Positions 25,813 through 37,200 are shown, counted from the stretch's first letter. The stretch is DNA of 64,000 bases from CAYVQU01 sp964453155 (GCA_964453155.1 CAYVQU010000007.1:1-64000); one strand, 5' to 3'. The notes: a model not told the origin generated them from the letters alone. Translations and numbers: made by a program.

Positions 25813-28800
25813 ATGACAACTGATCTTATCAGAACCCAACTTCAAGAAGGTTGTAAGATCACAACAGCAAATTGGGCCGCACGACTAGAATTGGGGCCAA
25901 CCGGGTGGCGTTTGAATCAAGCTTTTGGGTTATCGCAGTCGGGACGAAATTTTGTGGCGGCGATGATTACCGGCGCCTCATTTGCTGCCTGGTTGGCGGG
26001 GGGACTAAAAACTGGACGAATTCGGTCGCGAAAATTGGTCGATGCCCACGCCTCCCTCCTCAGTTCGCGGGTTTTCATTGTCCCAAATCCGGCCTCCCAA
26101 ACGGCAGTGTTGATCGGCTGCGATCAATTGAACTCAACTGCTCGCAGCGTCTTTCGGATAATTGCTAACGGTTTCGTCTCTGCGCCCCCGATATCTCCTG
26201 ACTGGGAACAAATTATCGCAAAAACGTTGAATGAAATCACGGCGGAGATTACGTATGATTTACCGAGTGTGCTGCGGCGAATTTTAGGAGCGCTCGACCA
26301 TATCCTCCCAACAGATGCGGCCGTAATCGGTCTCCGTTATGGGAGCCAGTTACAGTTACAGGCAGGGCATGGAATCCTAATTGAAGCTGGTTTGCATCAA
26401 ATAGAATTAGCAGATATTCCCGCGCTTAATAATTTGCTGGCGGGGAAAAAAGAACGAATTATCCAGCCACTAACCGCCCAAGAACAATGTCCCTTATTCC
26501 CAGAATTTGAGGTTGGGTTCTGGGTGGGGTTGCCCTTGATTATTGGCACGCGGAGCATTGGCGCAATTTGCTTTTTCGCCGCGGACAAAGCCATTTTTAC
26601 ACCAGAGCGCCTCAAATCAGCTGAACTTATCATTGCCCATTTGGCCCCGAGTATTGAAAAAGCAGTCGCCTTTGACGAAATGTCGCACTATTTGGAGAAG
26701 TTAGCAATTCTCAACGAAATGGCCGCAACCGTAGCCATTAGCAATGATCCCCGTGAAGTTGCTGAACGAATTATGCGCCGCTTGCGGAAAATATTTAAAA
26801 CCGAATTGGTCTCCTTGCTCATGGTACATCCGAATGGGGAGACATTGTATGAATTTGGCAATCATCAATCCACGAATCAGCAGCTTGAAATTCCGATTGA
26901 CCAGAGTTTGACGGGTTTTGTGGTCGATACTGGCCAACCCGCTCGTCTGGCTGATGTTCAAACTGCACCGCGTTATTACGCTCAAAATCCGGGGGTTGTC
27001 TCCGAACTGGCGGTTCCCTTGAAATATAGAGAGCGGGTGATTGGCGTGATGAATCTAGAGTCGCCTCAACCAGATGCTTTTTCGGAACGCGATGAGCAGC
27101 TATTGGTGGTCATCGCCAGTCATCTCGCCGGATTTGTTGAAAATGTACGCCTGAATGATGAAACGCGACGCCGAGTGAAAAACTTGGCCCGCTTGCACCA
27201 TATAACCGAACAAATTGTGGGGTTAGAAGATATTGCTATAATTGCTCAGGTTGCCGCTGATACCATTGCTGATCAGTTTGAATATGAGATTGTTACTGTA
27301 AATTTGGCTGATGCTGATGGCAAAAATTTGGCGGTTACTGGTGTTGGAGGAATAGGGGCTACTAAAATCCGCCTGGGTTTTCAGAATGCCGCCAACTTAG
27401 GGATTACCGGTAAAGTTTATCAAACGGGGCAAAGTCGACTCGCCAAAGACACCACGCAAGACCCCGATTATATTGATTTTGCAGGCTGGCAAGCCGGATC
27501 TGAGTTATGTGTCCCGTTGCGATCAGGAGAGCAAGTCATTGGCGTTATCGATGTTGAACGAGTTACTAAAAATGCAATTTCAAAAAATGATCAATTGTTG
27601 TTAGAAGCAGTGGCCGGGTTGGTGTCTAGTGTTATGACTAGTGCCATGCGGTTCCAGGAATTGCAAGTAAATTATCGCCATTTACAGGCCGCCCGAGAAA
27701 CTGCCATCGATATCAGTACCGAGTTGGATTTAAACACCGTTCTCCACCGCGCCGCCCACCGGGCCAGGGAGTTAGTCGGAGCCAAAGGGGTTGAGTTAGG
27801 TTTTGTAAATCCGGATAAAGAAGTCGTCGAAGTTAAAGTTTCCGAGAATCCCTGGGGGGATCTCATTCGGGGAGCTCAAATTCCCTTTGGGGCCGGGGTG
27901 GCTGGGGTAATGGCTGTTGAAGGAAAATCTATTCGAGTGGGAAATTACAGTTCTTGGGAACATCAACTGACATTTTCGGGATCACCACCATTTTCGAGTG
28001 TAGCCGGTGTGCCCTTGATTTATCAGGGGGCAATCATCGGGACGCTCACGGTGAGTAACGATGAGATCGGAATCCATTTTTCATCAGAAGATTTGCTGTT
28101 GCTAGAATTATTGGCTCCCCAAATTGCCGCCTCGGTGAACAATGCGAAACTTTACCAGGAATTACAAGAATCTGTGAAAGCCGAACGCCTAGCAAGTGAA
28201 CGGTTAATCCAATCGGCCCGTTTAGCCGCAGTGGGTGAAATGGCTGCCGGGGTTGCTCATGAGCTTAACAATCCACTCACTACCATAACCGGGTTTGTCG
28301 AGCTGGCTATGGAAGAAATTCCAGCCGATAGCCTATTAAAGGCTGATTTAGCCTTGGTTTTACGCGAATCTAACCGAGCAAAAGAAGTTGTCCGGCGGTT
28401 ACTTGATTTTTCTCGGCCGGGTGAAGGCTTTCGGGTCCGGTCGGATATCAATGACATGGTGAGTGAAGTTATTGCCATTATTCAGCATTTAGCGCGCACC
28501 ACCGGCGTTGATTTACGGATGGAATTATGGAATGATTTGCCGTGGTTGCAAGTTGACCGGCATCAAATCAAACAGGTTATCCTAAATTTATTTCAGAATG
28601 CTTTGCAGGCCATGCCGAATGGGGGTGTTCTAAAAATTCAAACGGCCATGCAATCCCGTGAACAGCGCGATTGGGTTACCGTTAAAGTTGAAGATACCGG
28701 GGAAGGAATTTTGCCAGATATTCTGCCGCGGATCTTCGAGCCATTTTTTACAACGCGGCCCCCCGGAAAAGGCGCCGGTTTAGGTTTAGCAGTCAGCTAT

Positions 28801-28908
28801 GGCATAATACAGGATCATGGTGGTATGATCGCAGTCGAGAGTACCCCAAATCATGGGAGCGAATTCACAATTTGGCTGCCGGTGAAATCCAATCGGATGA
28901 TGATTTAA
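25813..28908 (+). CDS. Multi-GAF sensor histidine kinase
   Basis: A 1031-residue cytoplasmic kinase. Residues 1-130 form a domain I do not recognise ([28 protein letters not shown]...). About four GAF domains follow (roughly 140-290, 300-450, 465-620 and 630-790). The HisKA phosphoacceptor is His816 in [20 protein letters not shown]. The ATPase domain has the N box [16 protein letters not shown] and the [14 protein letters not shown] lid. GAF domains bind small molecules or light pigments; no chromophore Cys context was recognised. No membrane segments. It overlaps the next gene by one base (TAATG), so it forms an operon with a receiver-kinase and an OmpR-type regulator. Confidence 0.9.
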   Translation: MTTDLIRTQLQEGCKITTANWAARLELGPTGWRLNQAFGLSQSGRNFVAAMITGASFAAWLAGGLKTGRIRSRKLVDAHASLLSSRVFIVPNPASQTAVLIGCDQLNSTARSVFRIIANGFVSAPPISPDWEQIIAKTLNEITAEITYDLPSVLRRILGALDHILPTDAAVIGLRYGSQLQLQAGHGILIEAGLHQIELADIPALNNLLAGKKERIIQPLTAQEQCPLFPEFEVGFWVGLPLIIGTRSIGAICFFAADKAIFTPERLKSAELIIAHLAPSIEKAVAFDEMSHYLEKLAILNEMAATVAISNDPREVAERIMRRLRKIFKTELVSLLMVHPNGETLYEFGNHQSTNQQLEIPIDQSLTGFVVDTGQPARLADVQTAPRYYAQNPGVVSELAVPLKYRERVIGVMNLESPQPDAFSERDEQLLVVIASHLAGFVENVRLNDETRRRVKNLARLHHITEQIVGLEDIAIIAQVAADTIADQFEYEIVTVNLADADGKNLAVTGVGGIGATKIRLGFQNAANLGITGKVYQTGQSRLAKDTTQDPDYIDFAGWQAGSELCVPLRSGEQVIGVIDVERVTKNAISKNDQLLLEAVAGLVSSVMTSAMRFQELQVNYRHLQAARETAIDISTELDLNTVLHRAAHRARELVGAKGVELGFVNPDKEVVEVKVSENPWGDLIRGAQIPFGAGVAGVMAVEGKSIRVGNYSSWEHQLTFSGSPPFSSVAGVPLIYQGAIIGTLTVSNDEIGIHFSSEDLLLLELLAPQIAASVNNAKLYQELQESVKAERLASERLIQSARLAAVGEMAAGVAHELNNPLTTITGFVELAMEEIPADSLLKADLALVLRESNRAKEVVRRLLDFSRPGEGFRVRSDINDMVSEVIAIIQHLARTTGVDLRMELWNDLPWLQVDRHQIKQVILNLFQNALQAMPNGGVLKIQTAMQSREQRDWVTVKVEDTGEGILPDILPRIFEPFFTTRPPGKGAGLGLAVSYGIIQDHGGMIAVESTPNHGSEFTIWLPVKSNRMMI

Positions 28909-30482
28909 TGACAGAAATAATTGATGCCAAAGTATTGATCGTGGATGATGAAATTGGGATCACCCGATTAACGCAGCGCTTGTTAAACCGGGCGGGTTAT
29001 CATGTTGTGGCCGTTAACCGGCCGCAAAAAGCCCTCGAGTATTTAGATCAAGAACAAGTTGACTTGATGTTGGTAGATATCCGCATGCCGGAAATGGATG
29101 GATTTCAGTTAATGGAAATCGCCCGGGAAACCCAACCCGAACTGGCTGTCGTGATTATGACTGGTTATGGCACGGTAGAAACTGCGGTTGAATCACTCCG
29201 TAAGGGGGCCGATGGGATGGTGCTCAAGCCATTTACGGGGGTCGAGTTAGTACAGAGTATCGAACAAGCCTTACGGGAGAAACGCAGTCAACGCGAAATT
29301 CAGCGTTTACGGGTATTGCGCCCGTTATTTGACATCACCGAAACCCTTTTCTCTGAAAAAGATCCCCACCGATTGAAGGAATTGATTCTTGAAATTGCCA
29401 CGAATCACCTGAATTGTTCCAATATTCATTTGTATCAACGCATTTCTGGCGAATATGAATTGTTGGTCGGTCCTGTGGAAACCGCCCCGACCAAATTTTC
29501 CTCCATTTTCGATCAAGCTTACAAATCAAACGATCCCATCATTGTTACCGGTGATTCACAAGAAAACGCAAATTATCACGCCTTGTTGAAAGAAATGGAA
29601 TTAGGGGCTTTTGTTTGTGTCCCCAACACCTCGGATCGTGGTTACAGCGTTTTAGCCGTCAGTCGGCATGCATCAGAAGGCAGTTTTAGTGCTGCAGATC
29701 AGGAGTTGATATTATTGTTCTCTCGCCAGGTGGCAGTCGCGATCGAGAATGCCCATTTATATCAAGAACTCCAAGATCATGTTATCCAGGTGGAAAAATC
29801 TCAACAAGCATTAATTCAGGCCGAAAAAATGGCCGCGGTGGGGCGCTTGACAGCCTCGATTGCCCATGAGATTAACAATCCTCTGCAGTCAGTACAAAAT
29901 TGTTTACACATCATCCAAAATGGAAATCTCTCCGAGGATGAGTTGGGCACCTATTTGCGGCTAGTTTCCGAAGAACTTGATCGCCTGAAGAGTGCCGCGA
30001 AACGGATGTTGGAGTATTATCGACCTGGAGCTTTACATCGTTATCCAACCCCAGTATCAGACTTGATCGAAAAAGCGCTATCACTCTTAGAAAAACAGCT
30101 TGTACGGCAAAATATAACAATTACCAAAGATTATGAAGAACGGATTCCCGATGTGATGGTGGTGGCCAATCAATTGCAGCAGGTCATCTTTAATTTGGTG
30201 TTAAATGCGATGGAGGCGATGCCATCGGGGGGCGATCTGAACATCCAAACCAGGCAAATTGACAATCAAGTTATAATAGGAATTAAGGATTCTGGCCCCG
30301 GTATCCCGGAAAGCAATCATAAAAGTATATTTGAACCTTTTGTTAGCACAAAAGAAGATGGCTTAGGCTTGGGGCTCACGGTTAGTTATGGAATCATAAC
30401 TGCTCATGGTGGCACGTTAGAATTGTTACCCCATCTAGAAGTCGGATCAAAATTTCAAATCACCTTACCGGTAGGAGGGTAA
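28908..30482 (+). CDS. Receiver-GAF-histidine kinase
   Basis: 524 residues from the ATG at 28908; the frame could open at 28872 but the TAATG junction marks the start. The N-terminal receiver domain (about 1-125) has IVDDE, the phosphoacceptor Asp57 in LMLVDIRMPEMDG, the Thr in VIMTGYGT and Lys in LKPF. A GAF domain (about 140-285) and a HisKA/HATPase pair follow, with His320 in SIAHEINNPLQSVQNCLHI and the GLGLTVSYGI lid. A receiver before the kinase lets it be controlled by a partner kinase, probably the one encoded just upstream. Confidence 0.9.
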   Translation: MTEIIDAKVLIVDDEIGITRLTQRLLNRAGYHVVAVNRPQKALEYLDQEQVDLMLVDIRMPEMDGFQLMEIARETQPELAVVIMTGYGTVETAVESLRKGADGMVLKPFTGVELVQSIEQALREKRSQREIQRLRVLRPLFDITETLFSEKDPHRLKELILEIATNHLNCSNIHLYQRISGEYELLVGPVETAPTKFSSIFDQAYKSNDPIIVTGDSQENANYHALLKEMELGAFVCVPNTSDRGYSVLAVSRHASEGSFSAADQELILLFSRQVAVAIENAHLYQELQDHVIQVEKSQQALIQAEKMAAVGRLTASIAHEINNPLQSVQNCLHIIQNGNLSEDELGTYLRLVSEELDRLKSAAKRMLEYYRPGALHRYPTPVSDLIEKALSLLEKQLVRQNITITKDYEERIPDVMVVANQLQQVIFNLVLNAMEAMPSGGDLNIQTRQIDNQVIIGIKDSGPGIPESNHKSIFEPFVSTKEDGLGLGLTVSYGIITAHGGTLELLPHLEVGSKFQITLPVGG

Positions 30483-30484
30483 AA

Positions 30485-31270
30485 ATGACAGCAAAGATTC
30501 TCGTTGTTGATGATGAAAAAATTGCCCGAGTGACATTGGCTGAGATTTTGCGGATGGAGGGCTATTCGGTTTCAGAAGCCGGTGATGGGCCGGAAGCGTT
30601 AGCCGCGGTTAAAGATAATAGCTTTGATTTAGTTTTACTCGATCTCAAAATGCCTGGTATGGATGGTATTGAGGTCATGCAAAAATTAGCTGAGATCACC
30701 CCAGATACGCTGGTTATCATGTTAACCGCCCACGGTTCAATGGAGTCGGCTATTGAAGCGCTCCGGCAGGGAGCCCATGATTATCTTATCAAACCGTCTT
30801 CGCCGCAAGAGATCTTGAGTAGCGTCGCGGCCGGCCTGGGCCGCCGGGCAGAGAACCAGCATCGCCGAATTCTTTTAGACCAATTAGATACCTCTTTGCA
30901 GCAACTACGGGATGTCGAAGGAATTTCCCAATCGGCCGCAACTGGGCGGCGGATTTTGACTTTTCCTGGTGGCATAATGGTGGACTTAGCTCGACGGGAA
31001 ATTTGGCGAGGGAATGAAAAAATTAACCTGACCCCCACGGAGGGGAAACTGTTTCAAGTCCTGATTGAAAATCAGGGGCGGGTGATGACGCACCGCGAGC
31101 TGGTTTTTTTGGTGCAGGGCTATGAAATCACCGATTGGGAAGCTCCTGAAGTTTTGCGTCCCCTGGTAAGCCGTCTACGTCGAAAATTGGCCACATTCCC
31201 TGGTGGGGATACCTGGATAGCCAATGTGCGCGGCACTGGTTACGTTTTCGAAGTCCCCAAAGAAGAATGA
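30485..31270 (+). CDS. OmpR/PhoB-family response regulator
   Basis: 261 residues: receiver domain (1-120) with VVDDE, phosphoacceptor Asp53 in LVLLDLKMPGMDG, MLTAHGS and KPSSP, a helical linker (about 120-160), then an OmpR-type winged helix (about 165-260; LTPTEGKLFQVLIENQGRVMTHRELVFLV, LRRKLATFPGG, NVRGTGYVFEV). It is the DNA-binding output of the operon and should control transcription on phosphorylation by one of the two kinases upstream. A good GGAGGG site lies before the ATG. It is followed by a strong terminator. Confidence 0.92.
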   Translation: MTAKILVVDDEKIARVTLAEILRMEGYSVSEAGDGPEALAAVKDNSFDLVLLDLKMPGMDGIEVMQKLAEITPDTLVIMLTAHGSMESAIEALRQGAHDYLIKPSSPQEILSSVAAGLGRRAENQHRRILLDQLDTSLQQLRDVEGISQSAATGRRILTFPGGIMVDLARREIWRGNEKINLTPTEGKLFQVLIENQGRVMTHRELVFLVQGYEITDWEAPEVLRPLVSRLRRKLATFPGGDTWIANVRGTGYVFEVPKEE

Positions 31271-31304
31271 AAAAATGGCCCGGAGAGCATCCGGGCCATT
31301 TTTT
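31270..31304. terminator. Strong bidirectional intrinsic terminator
   Basis: AAAAAATGGCCCGGA (31270-31284), loop GAGCA, then TCCGGGCCATTTTTT (31290-31304). The GC-rich stem is flanked by A and T runs on both sides, so it ends transcription of the kinase operon and of the convergent EamA gene. Confidence 0.92.
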
Positions 31305-31306
31305 AT

Positions 31307-32254
31307 TTAATCTCTTGGCTGCCAGGGGAGGTCGCTGGGAATTGTGGGGTGACTGAGCCAACTTAACCAGCCGCCGGGGTTGCTTTTTACCGGGCGAGTT
31401 TTTTCCATCCCCACCAGGATCATCGTGATACTCAATAGGCCGGCCCCAATCCATTGGGTCAAGGTCAGGCGTTCTCCTAACCATATTTGGGACATTGCCA
31501 TGGCAACCAACAATTCACTCAATCCTAAAAATGCAGTTTGCATTCCCCCGATATTTTTGACACCCATAAATAATGTCAGCCGAGATAAGAAGGTAACTAT
31601 GGTTAAACCCAACAACGGCCACCACCCTTCTATCGAAGTAAACAACCCGGTGGTATCTCCAAAAAACAGGACTGGAACCGTAATGGCACTCATGGCCAAT
31701 AAGGTATAAAGTGTCACTGTGGGCGGGGGCATATCGAATAATACCCGTTGGTTGATCGGCAGATGTAAGGCATACAGCGCCGACCCAATCAGCATCTGAA
31801 TCACCCCCACAATATCGATGGATTGATCACTCGTTTGAACCAATAAAACCACCGCCGGAAGAGCTAATCCAATTCGCAGAATTGTTAACCGACTAGGGGG
31901 TTGGCCATCTAAAAATAACCACAAAACCAAAAACAAGGGATACAACGAATACAGTAATTGGCCGACTCCGGCTCCAATGCGGCCTAATGCGCTGTAATAA
32001 AACAAAGACCCGAGTCCATTGATCCAACCTGCCAAAAGGCAGCCTAATAGTCCTGCCGGGTAGATAAATAAAAATTGCCGCTTAAATATACTGATGATGA
32101 TCAAAAGCAAGGTGGCGGCCAATAATGTCCGAATGGCGACGACTGCCAGGGGAGGCATCCCAAACATCATAGCTCGTTTCCCAAAAACAGGTGCCATCCC
32201 TAAAAATAACGCGGATGACAGTGCGGCGGAGATCCCTCGGAGGCGTGAATTCAT
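31307..32254 (-). CDS. EamA/DMT-family transporter
   Basis: A 315-residue membrane protein with about ten helices in two EamA repeats. The first begins ISAALSSALFLGMAPVFGKRAMMFGMPPLAVVAIRTLLAAT; the second includes GVIQMLIGSALYALHLPINQRVLFD. The C-terminal 30 residues (MEKTRPVKSNPGGWLSWLSHPTIP) are polar and probably cytoplasmic. Such transporters move metabolites across the cytoplasmic membrane; the substrate is unknown. It ends against the shared terminator with the OmpR-type regulator gene. It is not closely similar to the EamA protein at 19578. Confidence 0.86.
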   Translation of the reverse strand: MNSRLRGISAALSSALFLGMAPVFGKRAMMFGMPPLAVVAIRTLLAATLLLIIISIFKRQFLFIYPAGLLGCLLAGWINGLGSLFYYSALGRIGAGVGQLLYSLYPLFLVLWLFLDGQPPSRLTILRIGLALPAVVLLVQTSDQSIDIVGVIQMLIGSALYALHLPINQRVLFDMPPPTVTLYTLLAMSAITVPVLFFGDTTGLFTSIEGWWPLLGLTIVTFLSRLTLFMGVKNIGGMQTAFLGLSELLVAMAMSQIWLGERLTLTQWIGAGLLSITMILVGMEKTRPVKSNPGGWLSWLSHPTIPSDLPWQPRD

Positions 32255-32338
32255 ATGATTACGAGCCTTTATACTTTATTGGCACAAGTTTTGTTTGATT
32301 TGTTCCTACGCAATTTAAGGAACAATTTCTGGATATTA

Positions 32339-32446
32339 AGCAGTTTTCGGGAAGCAACTTGAAACAGAATACCCGATCAAACCGAAAACTGCTCAGGTGT
32401 GACGGTAAATCTTGCTGATTTTATTTTCAGCGCCAAACCGTCACAC
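32339..32446. repeat. Two tandem inverted repeats after the threonine synthase-receiver gene
   Basis: AGCAGTTTTCGG (32339-32350) pairs perfectly with CCGAAAACTGCT (32382-32393). GTGTGACGGT (32397-32406) pairs with ACCGTCACAC (32437-32446), and inside it GCTGA...TCAGC forms a nested stem. They fill the 194-nt gap between the EamA start and the stop codon at 32449. Possible roles are terminators for the leftward gene or small palindromic elements. Confidence 0.65.
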
Positions 32447-32448
32447 AC

Positions 32449-34131
32449 TTACTTCAACAGCGTATCCACTTCTTCTAGCAATTCATCATTTAAGAACTCC
32501 CCTTTTTGCATCAAAGCGTGAATCCGGCCTTTCAGACGACCTTTTTCATCCTCGGTAAGCTCTTGGGCCGTAACCACAATCACGGATATTGATGCGGTCT
32601 GTTCATCAGCCTTTAATGCTTCGATAACGCCGAAGCCATCCATTTCGGGCATCATGAGGTCGAGAATCATCACATCGGGGAAGGCAGTTTGAGCTAATTC
32701 AACTGCTTCAATCCCATTTTCGGCTTCATACAAAGTGTACTCGCCCTGTGATTGCAGGATTCGGCGGATCAAACGACGCGCATCAGGGTTATCATCTACG
32801 ATGGCTACGCTGGAATAGCGGTCGGGCGTGATCCGACTTAAGGCCGATAGCAGCCCCTCTTCGGGTTTTTCTTCCATCGTTTTGGATGAAATGATCATAT
32901 TCTTGGCCCAACCCTCCCCTAAGATCATTTTCTCAACTGGTAGGGTATGCCCCGTTAAATTTACCACAATTACATCATCGGGTTTGACCTGCCCATTACG
33001 AACCAGCTTGATTAGACCAGCAAAAGCAACCGCCGAAGCGGGTTCCATGGAAAGACCTTCCATTTTGGCTAGAACATGGATCGCCCGAAATGCAGCTTCA
33101 TCCGATACGCTCTCAAAAGTGCCTCCCCCGCCTTTTAGCATCCGGTCTCGCAAAACAGTGTACGTCCGACCTGGATCGCCGGTTGCGAGAGTAGCAATAT
33201 TGGTACGCGGAGATTGGACCGGAACTGCCTCTGCAAGATCATTCTTCCAGGCATGAACCATTGGCTCACAGCCCTCTGATTGAATGGCTGCCACGGCCGG
33301 AATTCGGTCAGAGATACCCATCGCTTGGAGTTCTTCAAACCCCTTGAGTACGCCTACGGGGCCCATCCCGCCGCTGACGGCCTGGATGTAGAGGTCAGGT
33401 ACTCGCCAGGGGGGGGCATTTTCTCCCTCGGGCGGTCCGAGGGCTTGGGTGATTTGTTCACTGATTTCAAACGCAATGGTTTTCATGGCTTCTAAGGCCG
33501 GAATTGAGCGGACGCCCCGATCTAGATAAGAACCTTTTTGGCGTTGATTGGCGTATTCCACCGCGACTTTTTTGGCATGATCATACGAGGCGGTAACTTT
33601 GATTACCTGGGTCCCATAAATTGCGACTTCGCGCATTTTTTCTGCGGGTACTAGGCTGGTCAGAAATGCCCATAATTTGATTCCAGCTCGAGATGTATAC
33701 GCCGAATATGAAATCGCAACATTCCCCGTCGAGGCTAATACGGTCTCTGTGACTCCAGCCTCTTTCAAAGATGTGACAGTAATTGCTGCTTGCCGATCTT
33801 TGAATGAGCCAGTTGGATTTTGACGTTCATCTTTGATATACAGGTTTTTCAACCCCAGCATCATCCCTAGATTGGTTGCTTTTATGAGAGGTGTACCGCC
33901 CTCAAACATACTAATTGGGGGGTGGGGACCGGTGACGGGCAGTAATTCAAAAAAACGCCAGATATCAAATGGGCGGGAGGGAATACGTTCTAGAATCGAT
34001 TTACCAATTTCTTCGTAATTGTAACGAGCTTCGCGCCACCCACTGCCACACTGGGTACAGGTGGTTACTTTGGGCGTATATGGATCTTGATTGCCACAAT
34101 CTAAACATTCGGCAACTAAATGTGAATACAA
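32449..34131 (-). CDS. Threonine synthase fused to a C-terminal receiver domain
   Basis: 560 residues from a TTG at 34131, with GGAGG 5 nt upstream; a TTG at 34143 would add four residues but lies on that ribosome site. The N-terminal zinc ribbon has two CxxC pairs (Cys9/12, Cys25/28). The PLP fold follows with the Schiff-base lysine in NPTGSFKDRQA (Lys111), the phosphate loop ASTGNVA and SGGMGPVGVL. Threonine synthase makes threonine from O-phosphohomoserine. Residues about 440-560 are a complete CheY-like receiver: VDDN, phosphoacceptor Asp491 in VMILDLMMPEMDG, Thr521 and Lys543 (LMQKGEF). No other threonine genes are adjacent; the sensor array kinase lies just upstream. The fusion is unusual. 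Confidence 0.88.
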   Translation of the reverse strand: MYSHLVAECLDCGNQDPYTPKVTTCTQCGSGWREARYNYEEIGKSILERIPSRPFDIWRFFELLPVTGPHPPISMFEGGTPLIKATNLGMMLGLKNLYIKDERQNPTGSFKDRQAAITVTSLKEAGVTETVLASTGNVAISYSAYTSRAGIKLWAFLTSLVPAEKMREVAIYGTQVIKVTASYDHAKKVAVEYANQRQKGSYLDRGVRSIPALEAMKTIAFEISEQITQALGPPEGENAPPWRVPDLYIQAVSGGMGPVGVLKGFEELQAMGISDRIPAVAAIQSEGCEPMVHAWKNDLAEAVPVQSPRTNIATLATGDPGRTYTVLRDRMLKGGGGTFESVSDEAAFRAIHVLAKMEGLSMEPASAVAFAGLIKLVRNGQVKPDDVIVVNLTGHTLPVEKMILGEGWAKNMIISSKTMEEKPEEGLLSALSRITPDRYSSVAIVDDNPDARRLIRRILQSQGEYTLYEAENGIEAVELAQTAFPDVMILDLMMPEMDGFGVIEALKADEQTASISVIVVTAQELTEDEKGRLKGRIHALMQKGEFLNDELLEEVDTLLK

Positions 34132-34190
34132 AATGGCCTCCAATAAGAAGTGTTATACCGATAAACTTGGCTAATTTTACACCAACTACA

Positions 34191-34234
34191 GAGAACGCAG
34201 GGTTGTAGGAATTCGATTATTACCCTGCGTTCTC
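34191..34234. terminator. 13-bp hairpin after the giant kinase gene
   Basis: GAGAACGCAGGGT (34191-34203) pairs perfectly with ACCCTGCGTTCTC (34222-34234) with an 18-nt loop. It lies between the end of the giant kinase (34276) and the threonine synthase-receiver gene. There is no T-tract, so it may attenuate rather than stop transcription. Confidence 0.5.
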
Positions 34235-34275
34235 GATGTTCTAAAAACTGACCGTTTTGTTGCGATCACCTCACC

Positions 34276-37200
34276 TTATTGGTATTCCTTGATCCGATTC
34301 AAAGATGCAACGAAATCATCGCCCAAAATTGGTTTCACCAAATAATCGGTGGCTCCGAGATCAAAACCCTTATCGATGTCCTCTAGAATGCTGCAGATGA
34401 TCACCGGGATATTTCGGGTTTGCGGGTCAGCTTGAAGCTCTTCCAGTAGTTGCCAACCATCATGATCTGGGAGCATAATGTCGAGGGTGATTGCAAAGGG
34501 CTGAATTTGACGAGCGAACTCCATCGTTTTGCTTGGATCGGTAAGGGGTACGATATCGTACTCAGAACCACTCAAATACCGTTCGTAGAGATGAATGACC
34601 TGCATATCGTCGTCGATAGCCAGCACAGTGTTGCCGCCATCGACATCGGGAGGCAGAAGGGCTCGATCATCCAAGGGGAGCGTGAAGAAGAAATCACTCC
34701 CTTTGCCTTCTTCACTCACTAAACCAATTTCACCGCCATGTAATTCAACCAATAGGCTCGTAATAGAGAGACCCAACCCAGTCCCACCAGTTGCCCGGGT
34801 GGGTGAACCATCAACCTGAACGAATGGTTCGAAGAGTTTATCTTGATCTGCCGCCCCGATACCCAGCCCGGTATCTTTCACACTTATGTAAAGTTCGGGC
34901 AGACCACTTTCATTGGTTTGCTGCCGGGCTGTCATTGTGATGCTGCCTTCGTCCGTAAATTTGGCGGCATTTGAAATCAGGTTGAGTAATATCTGACGAA
35001 CTCTGGTTGAGTCAGCATTGACTATGGGTAGGTCCTCCTCGATAGCCGCTATGAGTTCGACGGGTTTATCCTTGATCAAGCCGCGCGCCGTAGACATTAC
35101 GCTATTGATAATATCGGTAACGATTACATCTTCGAAGGCCAATTCCATCTTCCCGGCATCGATCTTGGAGATATCCAAAATGTCGTTAATCATTTTGAGC
35201 AGGTGCTGGCCAGCGTTATAAATCGCTCCCAGGTCTTGCTGCTGGAGGTCCGTCACTGGGCCGTCGATGCCTTTCATGATCACGCGCGAGAACCCAATGA
35301 TGGAGTTCAGCGGAGTCCGCAGCTCATGGGACATGTTCGCCAGGAACTGGGATTTGAGTTGATCGAGCTCACGCAACTGCTCTGCGGTTTCAAATTGTTC
35401 CTCGTAAAGTCGGGCATTTTCGAGTGAGATGGCGGCTTGATTAGCCAGGGTCATCAACAGATTGATTTCATCGTCTGAAAATGAATATTCATTGTGCCTG
35501 GTTTCGATTTCGATAACACCGATGGTTTGACCTTTGACTGCTAACGGCAAAACCACCATCGTACCCACCTTATTCTCTGTCATGTAGGCAATTTCGGCCG
35601 GGTCTGCATCCTCGTCACCGATGTTCACCACCAAAACTTCCTGTGTTTCTAATACTTTAGCTGTTGCTGGATATTCTGATAACGCAAAGTTCCAAATGCT
35701 AGGGTCATCATCCAGTCCTTGATGACCTTCAGTAAGGCCTAAACTGGAAATTGTAATCATCGAGTTTGGATCGATGGAATCTAGTAAGGCGATTGAACAA
35801 CTCGCTTCATCCGGAATTAGATTAGCAATTTGCAGAGAGATAACATTCGCTACCTCCCGGGTTTCCAAAGGTGCCCTGGAGAGGTTCTGACTGGCATCGG
35901 ATAGAGTGGTTAAGTCCTGAACGCGTCGTTCGGTTTCCGCAATCGCCTCCTGAACGGCTTGATAGGCCCGGGCATTGGCGATTGCGACCGAAATCTGATC
36001 AGCCAGGGTTTGGAGCACGGTAATATCATCATCTTGGAAAGTATCGATTTCAGTAGCTTGAACATCCAAAGCCCCAATAACGCGATTACCAATTTTTAGC
36101 GGGATCGCTAATTCGGCCGCAGTATCTGGTAAGAGTGGATGAGGTTGGTGGGTTTTATCCTGACTGACATCGTTAATGACCAGGTATTCGCCACTGGCTG
36201 TCACTGCCCCGATTATTGATTTAGACCCCACAGCTAGGCCATGGCCGGTTTCCATCATTTGTACCCCGGCTTCTCCGGTAGCTGCTTGGATCACTGCATT
36301 TTGACCAGTCTCATCCAGTAAGAAAATTGATGAGTGGTAAAAATCAAACCGGTCTCTGACGGAATTTACACTACGGATAAGGAGTTCTTCCTGTGAAAGG
36401 GTGGCAGATGTATCCCGGGCAATTTCGGCTGCAGTTTCCAATTGACCGGCTTTGCGGATACTGTCTTCCAATGACCGGATGTTTTGGATTGCCACTGCTG
36501 CCTGTCCGACCAGACTCATCATTTGGCGAATGTCGTTTTCGGCGAAATCTTGTTTTATCTCGTAAATTGCGATGATATGACCAAACCATTGCCCACCGGC
36601 AACCAGAGGGGCAAAGACCAGGCTATCGGCCTGGTAATGGTCCACATAGACCTGACGTCCAACCTCGTCTAATCTTGGATCATTGGCAATATCGGTGATA
36701 ATGACTGCCTCGCCGGGGTTGAGTAAGTCTTCGGCCGTTGACCAAGCACTGAGCGGGTATCTTTGGTTTTTTTCCCGAGGACCTTCGGTTAATTTATTCC
36801 AGCGCGCAATCGGTATTAGCCATTCCGGTTGGGTATCTGTATCCCAGACTTGATCAAATAGACTGACTGAAACACTTACCACCCCTTCTCCTAATATGGA
36901 ATGATTCCGTAAAACGGAAAGGATTTCAGCATAAGACTGCACCGTATTCAACTCAGAACTAGCCTGATAAAGGGCTGCCATTTCGTTTAGGGCCGTTTCA
37001 ACTTGATCAAATAGCCGAGAGTTCTGAATTGCGATGGCGGCCTGATTGGCAAGAGTCGTAGCCATGCGGATGTCTTCGTTAGCAAATGTTCCCTTAGGGG
37101 TTTGGCGATTCAAAGAGATAACCCCAATTACTCCCTCTGGCCCTACCATGGGGACGGTTGCGTTAGCTGCGATGCCGGCGGCCTTAAAATTCTCGCGGGC

